A DNA stretch of 64,000 nucleotides, taken from Aeribacillus composti. GTDB lineage: Bacteria; Bacillota; Bacilli; Bacillales; Aeribacillaceae. The position numbers were made by a program, and so were the translations under genes. The stretch covers positions 1-64,000 of the forward strand of contig NZ_VISS01000019.1 in the NCBI RefSeq assembly GCF_007827555.1, given 5' to 3'. This document shows positions 1 through 8,362 of the stretch, in pieces. The notes below the pieces were generated by a model, which made no database searches, was not told where the DNA came from, and saw nothing but the letters and a program-made list of their open reading frames with translations. Position 1 is the first letter of the stretch; each line of letters opens with the position of its first letter.

Positions 1-109
1 GTTTGTTGGCACATCTATTCTAACCAAGGAATCGGGTTCATGTCTCCTTTTTTGTTTCGATGTAAATTTATGTTAGTGATTTTGCTCATCTACAGCTGTT
101 TATATACAT

Positions 110-841
110 TTGGGTCCTGTTTCGATTCATCCGCATTTATTTTTTGAGACTTTGGCTTATTTTGTCGGTTTCAGAGTTTACTTGCATACGAGAAATAAAG
201 AAAGAATTCCGCTTGATAAGGCGATGTGGGTCGTGATCGGTGCGATAGCCGGGGCTGCGTTAGGATCAAAGCTCCTGTATTGGCTTGAAAATCCTGTTGA
301 AACGCTGAAAAATGTGACGAATCTCAACTATTTAATGGCCGGGAAAACGATCGTCGGTGGATTGCTTGGAGGATTGATCGGAGTTGAAACCGCAAAAAAG
401 CTAATCGGCTGGAAGCGCTCGACAGGCGATGATTTTGTCTTACCGCTTATTATTGGCATGAGCATTGGCAGGATAGGCTGTTTTTTAACCGGCCTCTCAG
501 ACCATACGCACGGCACCCCAACGACTTGGGTGACGGGTGTTGATTTTGGAGACGGCGTGCCGAGACATCCAACTCAAATATATGAAATTGTCTATTTATG
601 GCTGATCGGTTTTTTCGTTCTATACATAAGAAAAAAGAAAACAGCTCCGTGGGAAGGGTTTCTGTTCCAGTTTTTTATGGTTTCCTATTTGCTGTTTCGC
701 TTTTTTATTGATTTTATCAAGCCGACACCTCACCCGTATTTTGGGTTAAACAACATTCAGTTAGCAGCTTTCGTCGGATTGATGTACTATTTGTTCCTTA
801 TAAGGAAAAAAAGAAGGGAGAAATTTCAGTATGCCAAATAG
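110..841 (+). CDS. Lgt-like (prolipoprotein diacylglyceryl transferase family) membrane protein
   Basis: This is a polytopic membrane protein of about 243 residues with roughly six or seven hydrophobic segments, and it resembles phosphatidylglycerol:prolipoprotein diacylglyceryl transferase. The stretch IGMSIGRIGCFLTG matches the Lgt signature region (GRxGNFxN), but the usual Asn-Phe pair is Cys-Phe here, and FGDGVPRHPTQIYE matches the RHPxQxYE block. It is therefore a divergent paralogue rather than the housekeeping Lgt. The start is uncertain: this frame has no ATG between the stop at 77 and the family start, so TTG at 110 is used. The stop overlaps the following radical-SAM gene by 11 bases, which indicates translational coupling and a shared role, probably in lipid or lipoprotein chemistry (inference). 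Confidence 0.75.
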   Translation: MGPVSIHPHLFFETLAYFVGFRVYLHTRNKERIPLDKAMWVVIGAIAGAALGSKLLYWLENPVETLKNVTNLNYLMAGKTIVGGLLGGLIGVETAKKLIGWKRSTGDDFVLPLIIGMSIGRIGCFLTGLSDHTHGTPTTWVTGVDFGDGVPRHPTQIYEIVYLWLIGFFVLYIRKKKTAPWEGFLFQFFMVSYLLFRFFIDFIKPTPHPYFGLNNIQLAAFVGLMYYLFLIRKKRREKFQYAK

Positions 842-2243
842 ACCATACATTTTCTATGAATTAACGAACAGCATTTGTTCGAAATGTTTGCGGAAAACGG
901 AAGCAAAAGTCATATTTGAGAATGATCAAGTTTTTTTAGTAAAACATTGCCGTCATCATGGAAGAGAAAAAGTATTGATCTCAACCGATATCGAATATTA
1001 CAAAAAATGCCGTGAATTTTTGAAGCGTGCAGAAATGCCGTATCGCTGGAATACCTCCATTCAATACGGGTGCCCGTATGATTGCGGCTTATGTCCGGAT
1101 CACGAGCAGCACAGCTGCTTGGCATTGGTGGAAGTTACGGATCAGTGCAATTTGCAATGCCCGATCTGTTATGCGGAGTCTTCCCCGAAAAAACAGAAAT
1201 GGCGCCCACTAGAGGAAATTGAGAAGATGTTTGATGCGATTGTGAAAAATGAGCGGGAACCAGATATCGTTCAAATCAGCGGCGGTGAACCAACGATCCA
1301 TCCACAGTTTTTCGAGATATTAGAAATGGCGAAATCGAAGCCAATTAAGCATATAATGGTGAATACAAACGGAATTAAAATTGCCCAGGACAAAAAATTT
1401 GCTGAAAAGCTGGCTCGCTACATGCCCGGATTTGAAATTTATTTGCAGTTTGACAGTTTTGAAAAAGAGGCGTTAATCGATCTGCGCGGAGTAGATTTGC
1501 GTGCAGTCCGAGAGAAGGCAATAGAACATTTAAATGAATACAACATTTCCACAACATTAGTTGTCACGTTAAAAAAAGGTGTAAACGATCAGGAGGTCGG
1601 AAAAATCATTAAATACGGTCTTTCGCAGCAGGCAGTCAGGGGAGTCACCTTTCAGCCGGTGCAAATTGCCGGAAGAACAAAAAATTTTAACCCTGCAACT
1701 GACCGATTAACGTTGAGCGAAGTCCGCAGCATGATTATCGAGCAATCGGAGGTTTTTCAAGCAGACGATATTATTCCTGTCCCTTGCCATCCTGACTGTT
1801 TGGCTATGGGGTATGCGCTGAAGTTAAACGGGGAAGTGAAGCCTCTGACGGGTATGATCGATCCGCATATTCTCCTTGAAGGAGATCAAAATACGATCGT
1901 ATTTGAACAGGATGAACAATTGAAACATAAAGTTTTTGAGCTATTCAGTTTAAATCATTCTCCCGGCTCTTCCGCGATGTCACTAAAAGATTTATTATGC
2001 TGTCTGCCGAAAGTAGCGATACCGGAAAATATCAGCTATAACAATGTGTTTCGTGTAATTATTATGCAATTTTTAGATGCTTATAACTTTGATGTTCGTT
2101 CAGTTAAAAAATCCTGTATTCATATTGTACATCACGACGGCCGCATCATTCCGTTTGACACGTATAACTTGTTTTACAGGGACAGCCTTGAAAACCGGCT
2201 GAAAGAAATTCAAACAGAAATGGCGATGACTGTGCATGAATGA
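831..2243 (+). CDS. Radical SAM protein, MJ0619/tetraether lipid synthase (Tes)-like
   Basis: This 470-residue radical SAM enzyme has the cluster motif CNLQCPIC (CxxxCxxC) near residue 107 and the SAM-binding GGEP motif near 150. Upstream is a Cys-rich block, GCPYDCGLCPDHEQHSC, and the N-terminus carries CSKC...CRHHG, a probable metal-binding knuckle. This layout is that of the MJ0619-type family, which includes archaeal tetraether lipid synthase and a pterin methylase. A further Cys set (PCHPDC near residue 320, LLCCLP near 390) suggests extra Fe-S sites. The gene overlaps the Lgt-like gene by 11 bases and the next small membrane gene by 8. Substrate is unknown. A lipid-tail modification role is inferred from the Lgt-like partner. 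Confidence 0.8.
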   Translation: MPNRPYIFYELTNSICSKCLRKTEAKVIFENDQVFLVKHCRHHGREKVLISTDIEYYKKCREFLKRAEMPYRWNTSIQYGCPYDCGLCPDHEQHSCLALVEVTDQCNLQCPICYAESSPKKQKWRPLEEIEKMFDAIVKNEREPDIVQISGGEPTIHPQFFEILEMAKSKPIKHIMVNTNGIKIAQDKKFAEKLARYMPGFEIYLQFDSFEKEALIDLRGVDLRAVREKAIEHLNEYNISTTLVVTLKKGVNDQEVGKIIKYGLSQQAVRGVTFQPVQIAGRTKNFNPATDRLTLSEVRSMIIEQSEVFQADDIIPVPCHPDCLAMGYALKLNGEVKPLTGMIDPHILLEGDQNTIVFEQDEQLKHKVFELFSLNHSPGSSAMSLKDLLCCLPKVAIPENISYNNVFRVIIMQFLDAYNFDVRSVKKSCIHIVHHDGRIIPFDTYNLFYRDSLENRLKEIQTEMAMTVHE

Positions 2244-2484
2244 GCATACAAAAGACATTTGGAAAGGCATCGGTATTGTGCTTCTTTTACATGGGCTATT
2301 GTTGATTTTTCCGATTACGATCTTTTTTATCGGTTTTGTTCAGGTGATTTATATCATTCCAGCAGTCGTGATCGCCTTAATGAAAAGAAAAACAGCGATT
2401 GCTCAAGGAATACTGATCGCAGCTGGGATTACGTTTTTAGTGAATACAGCATGTTTCGGAGTGTTTATGATGGGATGGTACTAA
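2236..2484 (+). CDS. Small two/three-TM membrane protein of the Lgt-like/radical-SAM operon
   Basis: This 82-residue protein is almost entirely hydrophobic, with segments at about residues 9-35, 38-48 and 58-80 separated by a short basic loop (MKRKTA). It has no recognisable catalytic motif. Its ATG lies inside the end of the radical-SAM gene (8-base overlap), so it is probably translationally coupled and the third member of that operon. A role as a membrane partner for the two enzymes is inference from position only. Confidence 0.6.
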   Translation: MNEHTKDIWKGIGIVLLLHGLLLIFPITIFFIGFVQVIYIIPAVVIALMKRKTAIAQGILIAAGITFLVNTACFGVFMMGWY

Positions 2485-2527
2485 CGTAAAGAGTTTACAA
2501 ACATGGTATAAAAAGCTGTAAATAAAA

Positions 2528-2559
2528 CTTGTAGAGAAAAATTTGTCCTTCTCTACAAG
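2528..2559 (-). terminator. Hairpin terminator for the membrane protein gene on the minus strand
   Basis: Perfect 11-bp arms (CTTGTAGAGAA at 2528-2538 and its complement at 2549-2559) enclose a 10-base loop. Read on the minus strand the stem is followed by TTTTATTT, a U-rich tail. On the plus strand the tail is absent, so it mainly ends transcripts arriving from the minus-strand gene at 2618-3169, although it may also slow the converging operon. Confidence 0.7.
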
Positions 2560-2617
2560 CTCTGTAGCGCTAATCTAGGGGAAAATGGTCAAATTCTAGG
2601 ATTACAAATTTCTTTTT

Positions 2618-3169
2618 TTAACTTTCATAATGCCCTTTCGCCTCTTTTTTCGGCCATATTGTATAGCTGAAGCTCCATAAAAAATCGATAAACAGGATGA
2701 ACGTCCATTTTGCCGAAAATGATAGAAGTGCTTCTGTTTTCTGGAAATCGTTGACGAAAAGAACCATGAACAGGAGAAGTGCATTCCCAATAATCCATGC
2801 TAGAAGGTGGCGGTACCAGCCTTGCCGTTCATAAGCAGCATGCTGTTTTCCGAATTGAGGCCGTTTATTTGGCCGCTTTCCTCCAGCAAATCGGTAAGCA
2901 AACTGTTCATCCGCCCATTGAATCATCCGTTTGCCAAATGCAACCGAAACCCCAATATATACAGCAGACAATCCGTGTACAAAATGAGCTGTTGCGCCGT
3001 CTTTCAAATCGAAAACCGTTGCGATGATTAAAACAAGATCGATAAGAGGCGTACACAATAGAAGGAGCGACCCGATTTTTTTCCAGCCTAGAATATATCT
3101 GGCGAATAATCCGGCGCCGACAAATATCCAAAACAAAATTTCGCATATGACAATGAGCCAACCGATCAT
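2618..3169 (-). CDS. Integral membrane protein, YmcC-like
   Basis: This 183-residue protein has hydrophobic stretches at about residues 1-26, 33-52, 62-80, 123-143 and 150-168, separated by a basic loop rich in Arg/Lys around residues 90-118. It resembles the Bacillus subtilis YmcC family, which also lies beside a PksA-type TetR regulator, and the same divergent arrangement is present here. Start ATG at 3169 is preceded by AGGAG. The function is unknown. The shared divergent promoter region suggests control by the neighbouring TetR protein. Confidence 0.65.
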   Translation of the reverse strand: MIGWLIVICEILFWIFVGAGLFARYILGWKKIGSLLLLCTPLIDLVLIIATVFDLKDGATAHFVHGLSAVYIGVSVAFGKRMIQWADEQFAYRFAGGKRPNKRPQFGKQHAAYERQGWYRHLLAWIIGNALLLFMVLFVNDFQKTEALLSFSAKWTFILFIDFLWSFSYTIWPKKEAKGHYES

Positions 3170-3187
3170 GATTCCACTCCTTTTTAA

Positions 3188-3253
3188 AACACACGTATTA
3201 AATAAAAATTTAACACAAGTGTATTAAAAAAACAACCATGATATAATAAAAAT
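3188..3253. promoter_or_regulatory. Divergent control region: TetR-type operator-like sites and an extended -10 element
   Basis: Positions 3210-3227 read TTAACACAAGTGTATTAA, an interrupted palindrome with 7 of 9 pairs matching. A related copy (AACACACGTATTAAA) begins at 3188. Such paired sites between divergent genes fit TetR autoregulation. For the plus-strand regulator there is an extended -10, TG-A-TATAAT, at 3239-3247, only six bases before the ATG at 3254. Confidence 0.6.
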
Positions 3254-3856
3254 ATGCCGAAAAAAGTGGATCACGTAAAACAAAGAGAAAAAATTGCTGT
3301 AGCGACATGGAATGTCATTGCGAAAGGCGGGATGGAAAAAGCAACCGTTCGCAATATTGCGAGAGAAGCAGGAGTTTCCGTTGGTTCATTAAGACATTAT
3401 TTTTCAACTCAAGCAGAACTGCTGTCGTTTGCAATGAAATTGGTGTCGGAAAGGGTGAGTCAACGAATTAACGAAATTGATTTTTCTATGCCGCCGCTTG
3501 ATGCAATGAAAAGGATGATCCGGGAGGTTTTGCCGCTTGAAGATGATACAAAGAAAGAAATGGAGGTATGGTTTGCTTTTACCCAGAAAGCTCTTTCGGA
3601 GCCGGAACTTCAGCCTTTAAGCAAAGAAGTATATCTTAAAATGCGTTATGGATTTGAACAGGTCATCAAGACTTTAGTCAAACTTGATCTTGCGCGGCCG
3701 AATATCAATGTAGAGCTGGAGGTGGACCGTCTGTATGCGCTGATCGATGGCTTGGCCATTCATGGATTAATGCATCCGGAATATTTATCTAATGAGATGA
3801 TCGAATCCATTTTGGACAGTCACTTAAAATCTTTGTGCAAACAAGAGGTTTTATAA
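3254..3856 (+). CDS. TetR/AcrR-family regulator, PksA-like
   Basis: This 200-residue TetR repressor has an N-terminal helix-turn-helix at about residues 28-50 (ATVRNIAREAGVSVGSLRHYF, quoted here by its ends only as ATVRNIAREA...LRHYF) and an all-helical ligand domain after residue 70. It resembles B. subtilis PksA, which also lies next to a YmcC-type gene. The N-terminus MPKKVDHVKQ is typical of that subfamily, which supports the ATG at 3254. There is no ribosome binding site, and the ATG sits 6 bases after a TATAAT, so the mRNA may be leaderless. It probably represses itself and the divergent membrane protein gene. The inducer is unknown. Confidence 0.75.
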   Translation: MPKKVDHVKQREKIAVATWNVIAKGGMEKATVRNIAREAGVSVGSLRHYFSTQAELLSFAMKLVSERVSQRINEIDFSMPPLDAMKRMIREVLPLEDDTKKEMEVWFAFTQKALSEPELQPLSKEVYLKMRYGFEQVIKTLVKLDLARPNINVELEVDRLYALIDGLAIHGLMHPEYLSNEMIESILDSHLKSLCKQEVL

Positions 3857-3961
3857 TGGTTTCCGTCGAAACTAAGAATATAAATCAAACAAATTCGCAT
3901 CCTTAAAAAAATGAAAGTTTAGGAATCCTTTCTAGCTTCTGATATAAAAGGAGGTGGGAAA

Positions 3962-5284
3962 ATGGTTCAGCTTTATTACACAGATCAATTCAGTTTTTCA
4001 CCTATTGTTGCTCTGCAGCAATCATTGAAAGAACATGAGAAAAAACAGTCTATTGTTGAAAAAATATATGAATCCAATCTTGGGGCCCAATCAGAAAAGG
4101 ACAACATAAAAGATTTGAAGAAGGAAGCGCTGGCACGCGGATCTGTTCTGAAAACAATCACGTTAAAAAGGGGAAAGTCAAACGCTCTGATCGTTCCTTG
4201 GAAATCAACTAAGTTCTACGCGAAAGCAAGGGGGCGGGCAGGATTTGGGCGTTTTGACCGCCTCGGTGAAAAAATTGATGATCTAGCTTCAGAATATGTT
4301 TATTTAAAAAACTGGATTGAAGAAAATTTTTTTGGTGAACAACGAAAAGAGCGGCTCGACAAACTCGATCAATTTTTTCAACAAAGCATCCAACAGTTAG
4401 CTGATTCTTTTTCAAAATCAGTTGGCGGCTTTTTTGTGAAGCATGGTCTCCCAGACGTGAAAGAGGAGATGTATAACGACATTTTAAAAGCTTATGAACA
4501 GCGCATTGGACAATATACATCTTTTTTACGCAAGCATGAGAATTATGCCCAAATCGACAGAACGGATGTTGAACAGCTGTTAAGGGGCAGCCATACTTTT
4601 AAGTTGGAGGCGCTCCGCCAACAATTTTTACAAAAGGAAAGCGCTTTAGAAACAGGCGATCAATATACGATATATGATTTTGAAGCGGCTGGATCCTTTT
4701 ATCAAGAAGCGGTCCGAACAGAACATGGCTATACGGCTGCAAAAAGCGAAGAACAAATCGGGATTGAACTCGGATTATTAGGGATGAAGCTGGAAGCATT
4801 GCTTCATACACCATTGTCTGAAAAAATGCGCGGCAACCTTGAGCATGTATACCAATCATTTATCCAAAAAACGATTGAATCATACAACCGCTTCCAGGAG
4901 GAAAAGAGGGAAGAAGCATATGGACGGAGCAAAAGGGCTTATTCCATACTTGATTCGAAAATCATCGATGACATTATTTCAAGCATGAGAAGGCACGTAA
5001 AAGAAAAAAATATAGATCATGTCTTTTTGCATATTATACCGTCTGCTTACGTTTCATATGAACAAAAAACAAATGATGCGAATTGGAATGATCTTGTCCG
5101 TTATCATTCCTCAAAAAACGACTGGGACATGTTTTTTCAAAATGATTGGTCGGCGCATCATGCGTATTATCCATTTACTTACAATAATCTTATCAACAAT
5201 TGGAACTCTTTTATAAATAAAACAGAGGGTCTATTGGATATGAAATTTGATCAAGAGGCGGTCATTTTTGAAGCGAGAATTTAA
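3962..5284 (+). CDS. Uncharacterised 440-residue soluble protein
   Basis: I do not recognise this family. The protein is charged and mostly helical in appearance, with no signal peptide or membrane segment. It has several heptad-like stretches (for example around residues 100-150 and 280-320) and an aromatic, Asn/Trp-rich tail (WNDLV, NDWDMFF, NNWNSF). The start is well supported by AAAGGAGGTGGG directly before the ATG. It stands alone between a TetR gene and a strong terminator, so it is a single-gene unit. A structural or scaffold role is possible but not shown. Confidence 0.6.
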   Translation: MVQLYYTDQFSFSPIVALQQSLKEHEKKQSIVEKIYESNLGAQSEKDNIKDLKKEALARGSVLKTITLKRGKSNALIVPWKSTKFYAKARGRAGFGRFDRLGEKIDDLASEYVYLKNWIEENFFGEQRKERLDKLDQFFQQSIQQLADSFSKSVGGFFVKHGLPDVKEEMYNDILKAYEQRIGQYTSFLRKHENYAQIDRTDVEQLLRGSHTFKLEALRQQFLQKESALETGDQYTIYDFEAAGSFYQEAVRTEHGYTAAKSEEQIGIELGLLGMKLEALLHTPLSEKMRGNLEHVYQSFIQKTIESYNRFQEEKREEAYGRSKRAYSILDSKIIDDIISSMRRHVKEKNIDHVFLHIIPSAYVSYEQKTNDANWNDLVRYHSSKNDWDMFFQNDWSAHHAYYPFTYNNLINNWNSFINKTEGLLDMKFDQEAVIFEARI

Positions 5285-5397
5285 TTTATGAAGAAATGGA
5301 TAATCAAACATTAAATGGAAGAAAGTCCGTTCTTTGAAATCATTTACAATGTTGCGATGGATGTAAAATTCATAAATTTGAAGGGAAAATGGAGATT

Positions 5398-5449
5398 CAC
5401 GTCAAAATCCCAGTATTTTACCTCTGGGACTTTGACGTGGATTTTTTTA
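5398..5449 (+). terminator. Rho-independent terminator
   Basis: A 16-bp stem with one mismatch (CACGTCAAA-A-TCCCAG at 5398-5413; complement at 5424-5439) is followed by GATTTTTTTAT. It ends the transcript of the 440-residue gene, about 115 bases past its stop. A 76-codon reading frame at 5315-5545 runs straight through it and is rejected as a gene. Confidence 0.85.
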
Positions 5450-5761
5450 TTTCGGGTGCAAGTAGTAATAAAATGGAAAGGTCTTTGCATCATAAAAAAA
5501 GGAAAAGCAGATCAAAAAAAATTCATCACCGTTATGAAGACATAATGAGCGGCCGCACCGCCTAAATTTCATAGTTTGAGGAGTAAAGTAAGAATTGTTC
5601 CTCTAAAAAAACTTGGGAAGGTTAGTCAATGTAACAAAGGATGTATACATTGATAACCTGACGATTCGGTTCTTTTACACGTGGTAACAGACGAATTTAA
5701 GTAAATAAATTAAATCAAACTTTGCAATGTGAGCAATTGACAGATGTCATGAACTGAAAGA
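5450..5761. other. Intergenic stretch, nothing recognised
   Basis: No convincing reading frame with a ribosome binding site, RNA gene or repeat was found between the two terminators. Confidence 0.5.
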
Positions 5762-5807
5762 AATGCAAAAGGAGGACACGTCGTTATTGATGACCGTTGT
5801 TCCTCCT
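5762..5807 (-). terminator. Terminator of the DsbA-like gene
   Basis: AGGAGGA at 5770-5776 pairs with TCCTCCT at 5801-5807, and partial pairing extends inward. On the minus strand the stem is followed by TTTTGCATTT. It lies about 25 bases past the stop of the minus-strand oxidoreductase gene. Confidence 0.7.
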
Positions 5808-5829
5808 GCCCATTTGCGGTCAAAACGAA

Positions 5830-6537
5830 TTACATTTCACAGCTCTGATCGTTGCATAGTCCTCCGCCATCAGCTGCCAGTGGTTTGAGCGGCGAAGAAG
5901 AGTTTTCTTCATCCCATATTTTTTGAAAGCTTTTCAAAAATACTTCTGTTGGCTGCGCCCCAGAAATGGCATATTTGCGGTTGATGACGAAAAACGGCAC
6001 ACCTCTGACACCGAGACGTGAGGCTTCCTGTTCATCCTTTCTAACTTCCTCTTCCAATTGACTGCTTGAAAGCACTTGCTTGACTTCGTCGCCATCCAAG
6101 CCGATTTCTTCTGCGAGTTCAACTAAAACTTGATGGTCACTGATTAATTTCGATTCAGTGAAATAAGCATAAAAGAGCCGTTCGTGCATTTCTCTTCCTT
6201 TCCCTTTTTTATCTGCATATTTCGCTAATCGATGGGCATCGAACGTATTTGTTGGCTTCATTTCCTCGAAGCGAAATGTCAATCCGACGGACTCTGCCTG
6301 TTTGGCAACATCGTTATTTGCCCGCTTCGCTTCCTCAACGGAAATGCCGTATTTTTGAGCAATGATTTCATGGATGGAAAGATCGTATTCCTTTTTGGCG
6401 GTTGGATCAAGCTCAAAGCTGCGGAACACGATTTCCGCTTGCTCCTTGTGCTGAAACAGCTCGAGCGCTTTTTCCATACGCCGCTTTCCGATATAGCAAA
6501 ATGGGCAAACATAATCAGACCATATTTCAATTTTCAT
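5830..6537 (-). CDS. DsbA-family (FrnE-like) thiol oxidoreductase
   Basis: This protein of about 235 residues has a thioredoxin fold with an inserted helical domain. The redox motif CPFC sits near the N-terminus in WSDYVCPFCYIGKRR, and the cis-Pro loop is GVRGVPFFVI near residue 165. The family is cytoplasmic FrnE/2-hydroxychromene-2-carboxylate isomerase-like DsbA proteins (B. subtilis YwbO type). There is no signal peptide. ATG at 6537 is chosen over the upstream ATG at 6558 because AGAAGGTG is correctly spaced before it and the family begins MKIEIWSDY. The extra C-terminal Cys pair (LCNDQSCEM) is a feature of this subfamily. Confidence 0.85.
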   Translation of the reverse strand: MKIEIWSDYVCPFCYIGKRRMEKALELFQHKEQAEIVFRSFELDPTAKKEYDLSIHEIIAQKYGISVEEAKRANNDVAKQAESVGLTFRFEEMKPTNTFDAHRLAKYADKKGKGREMHERLFYAYFTESKLISDHQVLVELAEEIGLDGDEVKQVLSSSQLEEEVRKDEQEASRLGVRGVPFFVINRKYAISGAQPTEVFLKSFQKIWDEENSSSPLKPLAADGGGLCNDQSCEM

Positions 6538-6924
6538 GTTTTCACCTTCTTTTATCAATCAATCGCACATCCATTGTATCGAATGAAAAGAAACAACTTC
6601 AACTTTTTCGACTTGACAGAAAGAAACAGGAAAACTTCATTTTTCATAAAACATTAAAATGATTGAATCTGTTTCGGACCTATGACGTTTGCGAAAAAAG
6701 CGTGAGATTTATCTGCAAGAAGATGTAAAATGTTGATCAACGGAATGGAATCGGAGCGTTTCATGTAAAACGGCCAGCGAAACATTAGAACTAACAGCGA
6801 TTTTGTTAATATTACAGATGAAATCAACCTGAAGCCTTTTTATTAAAAAATTACGGAGAAAAATGAACTTTTTCCTTTCACGATTTGTATAAACAAATGA
6901 ATGATGGGAAAGGAGATGACAATT
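6538..6924. other. Divergent intergenic region, no gene seen
   Basis: This AT-rich region lies between the DsbA-like gene and the ECF sigma operon. It must hold both promoters. No clear sigma-A pair or ECF-type -35/-10 pair could be assigned by eye. Confidence 0.4.
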
Positions 6925-7302
6925 ATGCCTGTAACCGGCTGGGTAATCAGTTCAATTGTAGGCGGAATCATCGGAACGATTTTCGGTGTTTCGATCGCTT
7001 CTTTAAATAAAAAGGTCGTTCGGGATCGATGGGGAAACATTGATTTTAAAAAAACCGATCTTTATTTCTATTGGACCCGTTGGGATACGATTACGGTTAT
7101 ATCCGCAATTTATTCATTTTGCTGCCTCACAGGACTCTTTATCTTTCTAATAAGGGGAGATAACATTAACAGTCCTGTCATTCAATTTTTCCTTCATCAA
7201 TCGTTTATGTTTACTTTAATGACGTTTCTTTGGTTCATCGGAAGAATCCTGTATGTGTTCAAAGGAATTAAAGAGCGGTGGTCAGATGAATTTAACAGAT
7301 GA
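6925..7302 (+). CDS. Three-TM membrane protein, first gene of an ECF sigma operon
   Basis: This protein of about 125 residues has hydrophobic segments near residues 5-27, 55-75 and 90-112. It shows no recognised domain. ATG 6925 (MPVTGWV) is preferred because AAAGGAGATG ends eight bases before it. The earlier ATG at 6901 lacks a site. The 3' end overlaps the sigma factor start by 17 bases, which indicates coupling. Membrane partners encoded with ECF sigma factors often serve as sensors or anti-sigma factors, but whether this one does so is unknown. Confidence 0.6.
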   Translation: MPVTGWVISSIVGGIIGTIFGVSIASLNKKVVRDRWGNIDFKKTDLYFYWTRWDTITVISAIYSFCCLTGLFIFLIRGDNINSPVIQFFLHQSFMFTLMTFLWFIGRILYVFKGIKERWSDEFNR

Positions 7303-7822
7303 AAAGCTCATGGAAAAATTTCAAAACGGTGATACGGAAGCTTTGAACGAGCTTTATGAACGATATCGAGCACCGCTTTTCCGCTTTATTTACCGTTGTA
7401 CACGGGACGACCAGCTTAGCATGGATGTCGTTCAAGATGCATTTTTGAAGCTGCAGCAAAAAAAGCATTACTTTTCCCCTGAAAAAGGGAGGCTGAAGAC
7501 ATATCTTTTTCAAATTGCTTATCATACGATGATCAGCAAAATAAATATGAGAGCAAGGTGGCACCGTCTTCTTCCGTTTTTATATAAAGAGCCTGTCAAC
7601 ATATCCCGTTCCGATGAAAAAATGGAGGTCGAGCGGATGCTTCAATCGCTTTCAAACGAACAGCGGGCCGTTATCGTATTGTTTTATTATCATGATCTGT
7701 CACAAAAGGATATTGCGCGCATCTTAAACATACCTTTGGGCACGGTGAAATCAAGGCTGCATCAAGCGGTTCAAAAAATGAGGAAAGAATGGGGGATCGA
7801 ATCTGATGGAAAAGGATCGTGA
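7286..7822 (+). CDS. ECF-type RNA polymerase sigma factor
   Basis: This protein of about 178 residues has sigma region 2 (DTEALNELYERYRAPLFRFI, then DVVQDAFLKL) at about residues 11-70 and region 4 with helix-turn-helix (LSQKDIARILNIPLGTVKSR) at about 138-157. These are the standard group IV sigma regions; region 3 is absent. ATG 7286 (MNLTDEKLM) is chosen because a purine-rich site precedes it and the upstream codons at 7253 overlap deeply into the membrane gene. It overlaps that gene by 17 bases and the next small gene by 17 bases. It probably responds to envelope stress and is held by one of its membrane neighbours (inference). Confidence 0.85.
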   Translation: MNLTDEKLMEKFQNGDTEALNELYERYRAPLFRFIYRCTRDDQLSMDVVQDAFLKLQQKKHYFSPEKGRLKTYLFQIAYHTMISKINMRARWHRLLPFLYKEPVNISRSDEKMEVERMLQSLSNEQRAVIVLFYYHDLSQKDIARILNIPLGTVKSRLHQAVQKMRKEWGIESDGKGS

Positions 7823-8027
7823 AATTGATAAATTATTAAAAAAATATACAGTGGAAGTACCGGATTTTCCAATGAAAAAGTCAAAAATGGAGAAGCTTGC
7901 TAATTGGCTGTGTGAAAAGGCTTCATTTCCGATTCCTGAAGAACGAATCACCTTTAAAGGGATGGTATGTATTCAGGTTATTCCAATTGTTGTTTCGCTA
8001 GCTGTTTCGGTTTGGATGATTTTGTGA
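7806..8027 (+). CDS. Small single-TM protein, possible anti-sigma factor
   Basis: This 73-residue protein has a charged N-terminal half (MEKDREIDKLLKKY) and one C-terminal membrane segment (QVIPIVVSLAVSVWMIL). The start lies within the sigma gene (17-base overlap). Position and topology, with a cytoplasmic N-terminus and one TM, fit a minimal anti-sigma factor. No zinc-binding HxxxCxxC motif is present, so it is not the classical ZAS type. Confidence 0.55.
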   Translation: MEKDREIDKLLKKYTVEVPDFPMKKSKMEKLANWLCEKASFPIPEERITFKGMVCIQVIPIVVSLAVSVWMIL

Positions 8028-8037
8028 ACCGATGGAT

Positions 8038-8067
8038 GGGATCATCTTTGCAGGTTGATCCCTTTTT
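8038..8067 (+). terminator. Terminator of the ECF sigma operon
   Basis: GGGATCA (8038-8044) and TTGATCCC (8055-8062) form a short stem followed by TTTTT, eleven bases after the last stop. Confidence 0.75.
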
Positions 8068-8362
8068 CCATGAATTGCTCGCCGTTTAACTGACACTTGA
8101 AACAGGAGCTTCTCAGTTCTATAACGAAAGCATTGAGAGTGCAACGGACAGTCCTGCCTGCTAACTCGGCGAATCTGCTCTTATGTGACGCGGATCTTTT
8201 ACAGTATGAAAGCTTGGCTCACACAACATTTTTTCTATGCTAAGAACATATTTTAGAGAATGGAAACTAGCGTTCAGCACGTTAGAGAAGCCTTCAAATT
8301 ATTGGAATGCACCTTTCACGCGCTTGAAGAAGAGGAAGTTTGCCAATTTTCATACAAATTGA

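Noticed and set aside
5315-5545. 76-codon open frame after the 440-residue gene
   Set aside because: It runs through a strong rho-independent terminator and has no ribosome binding site or recognisable content.
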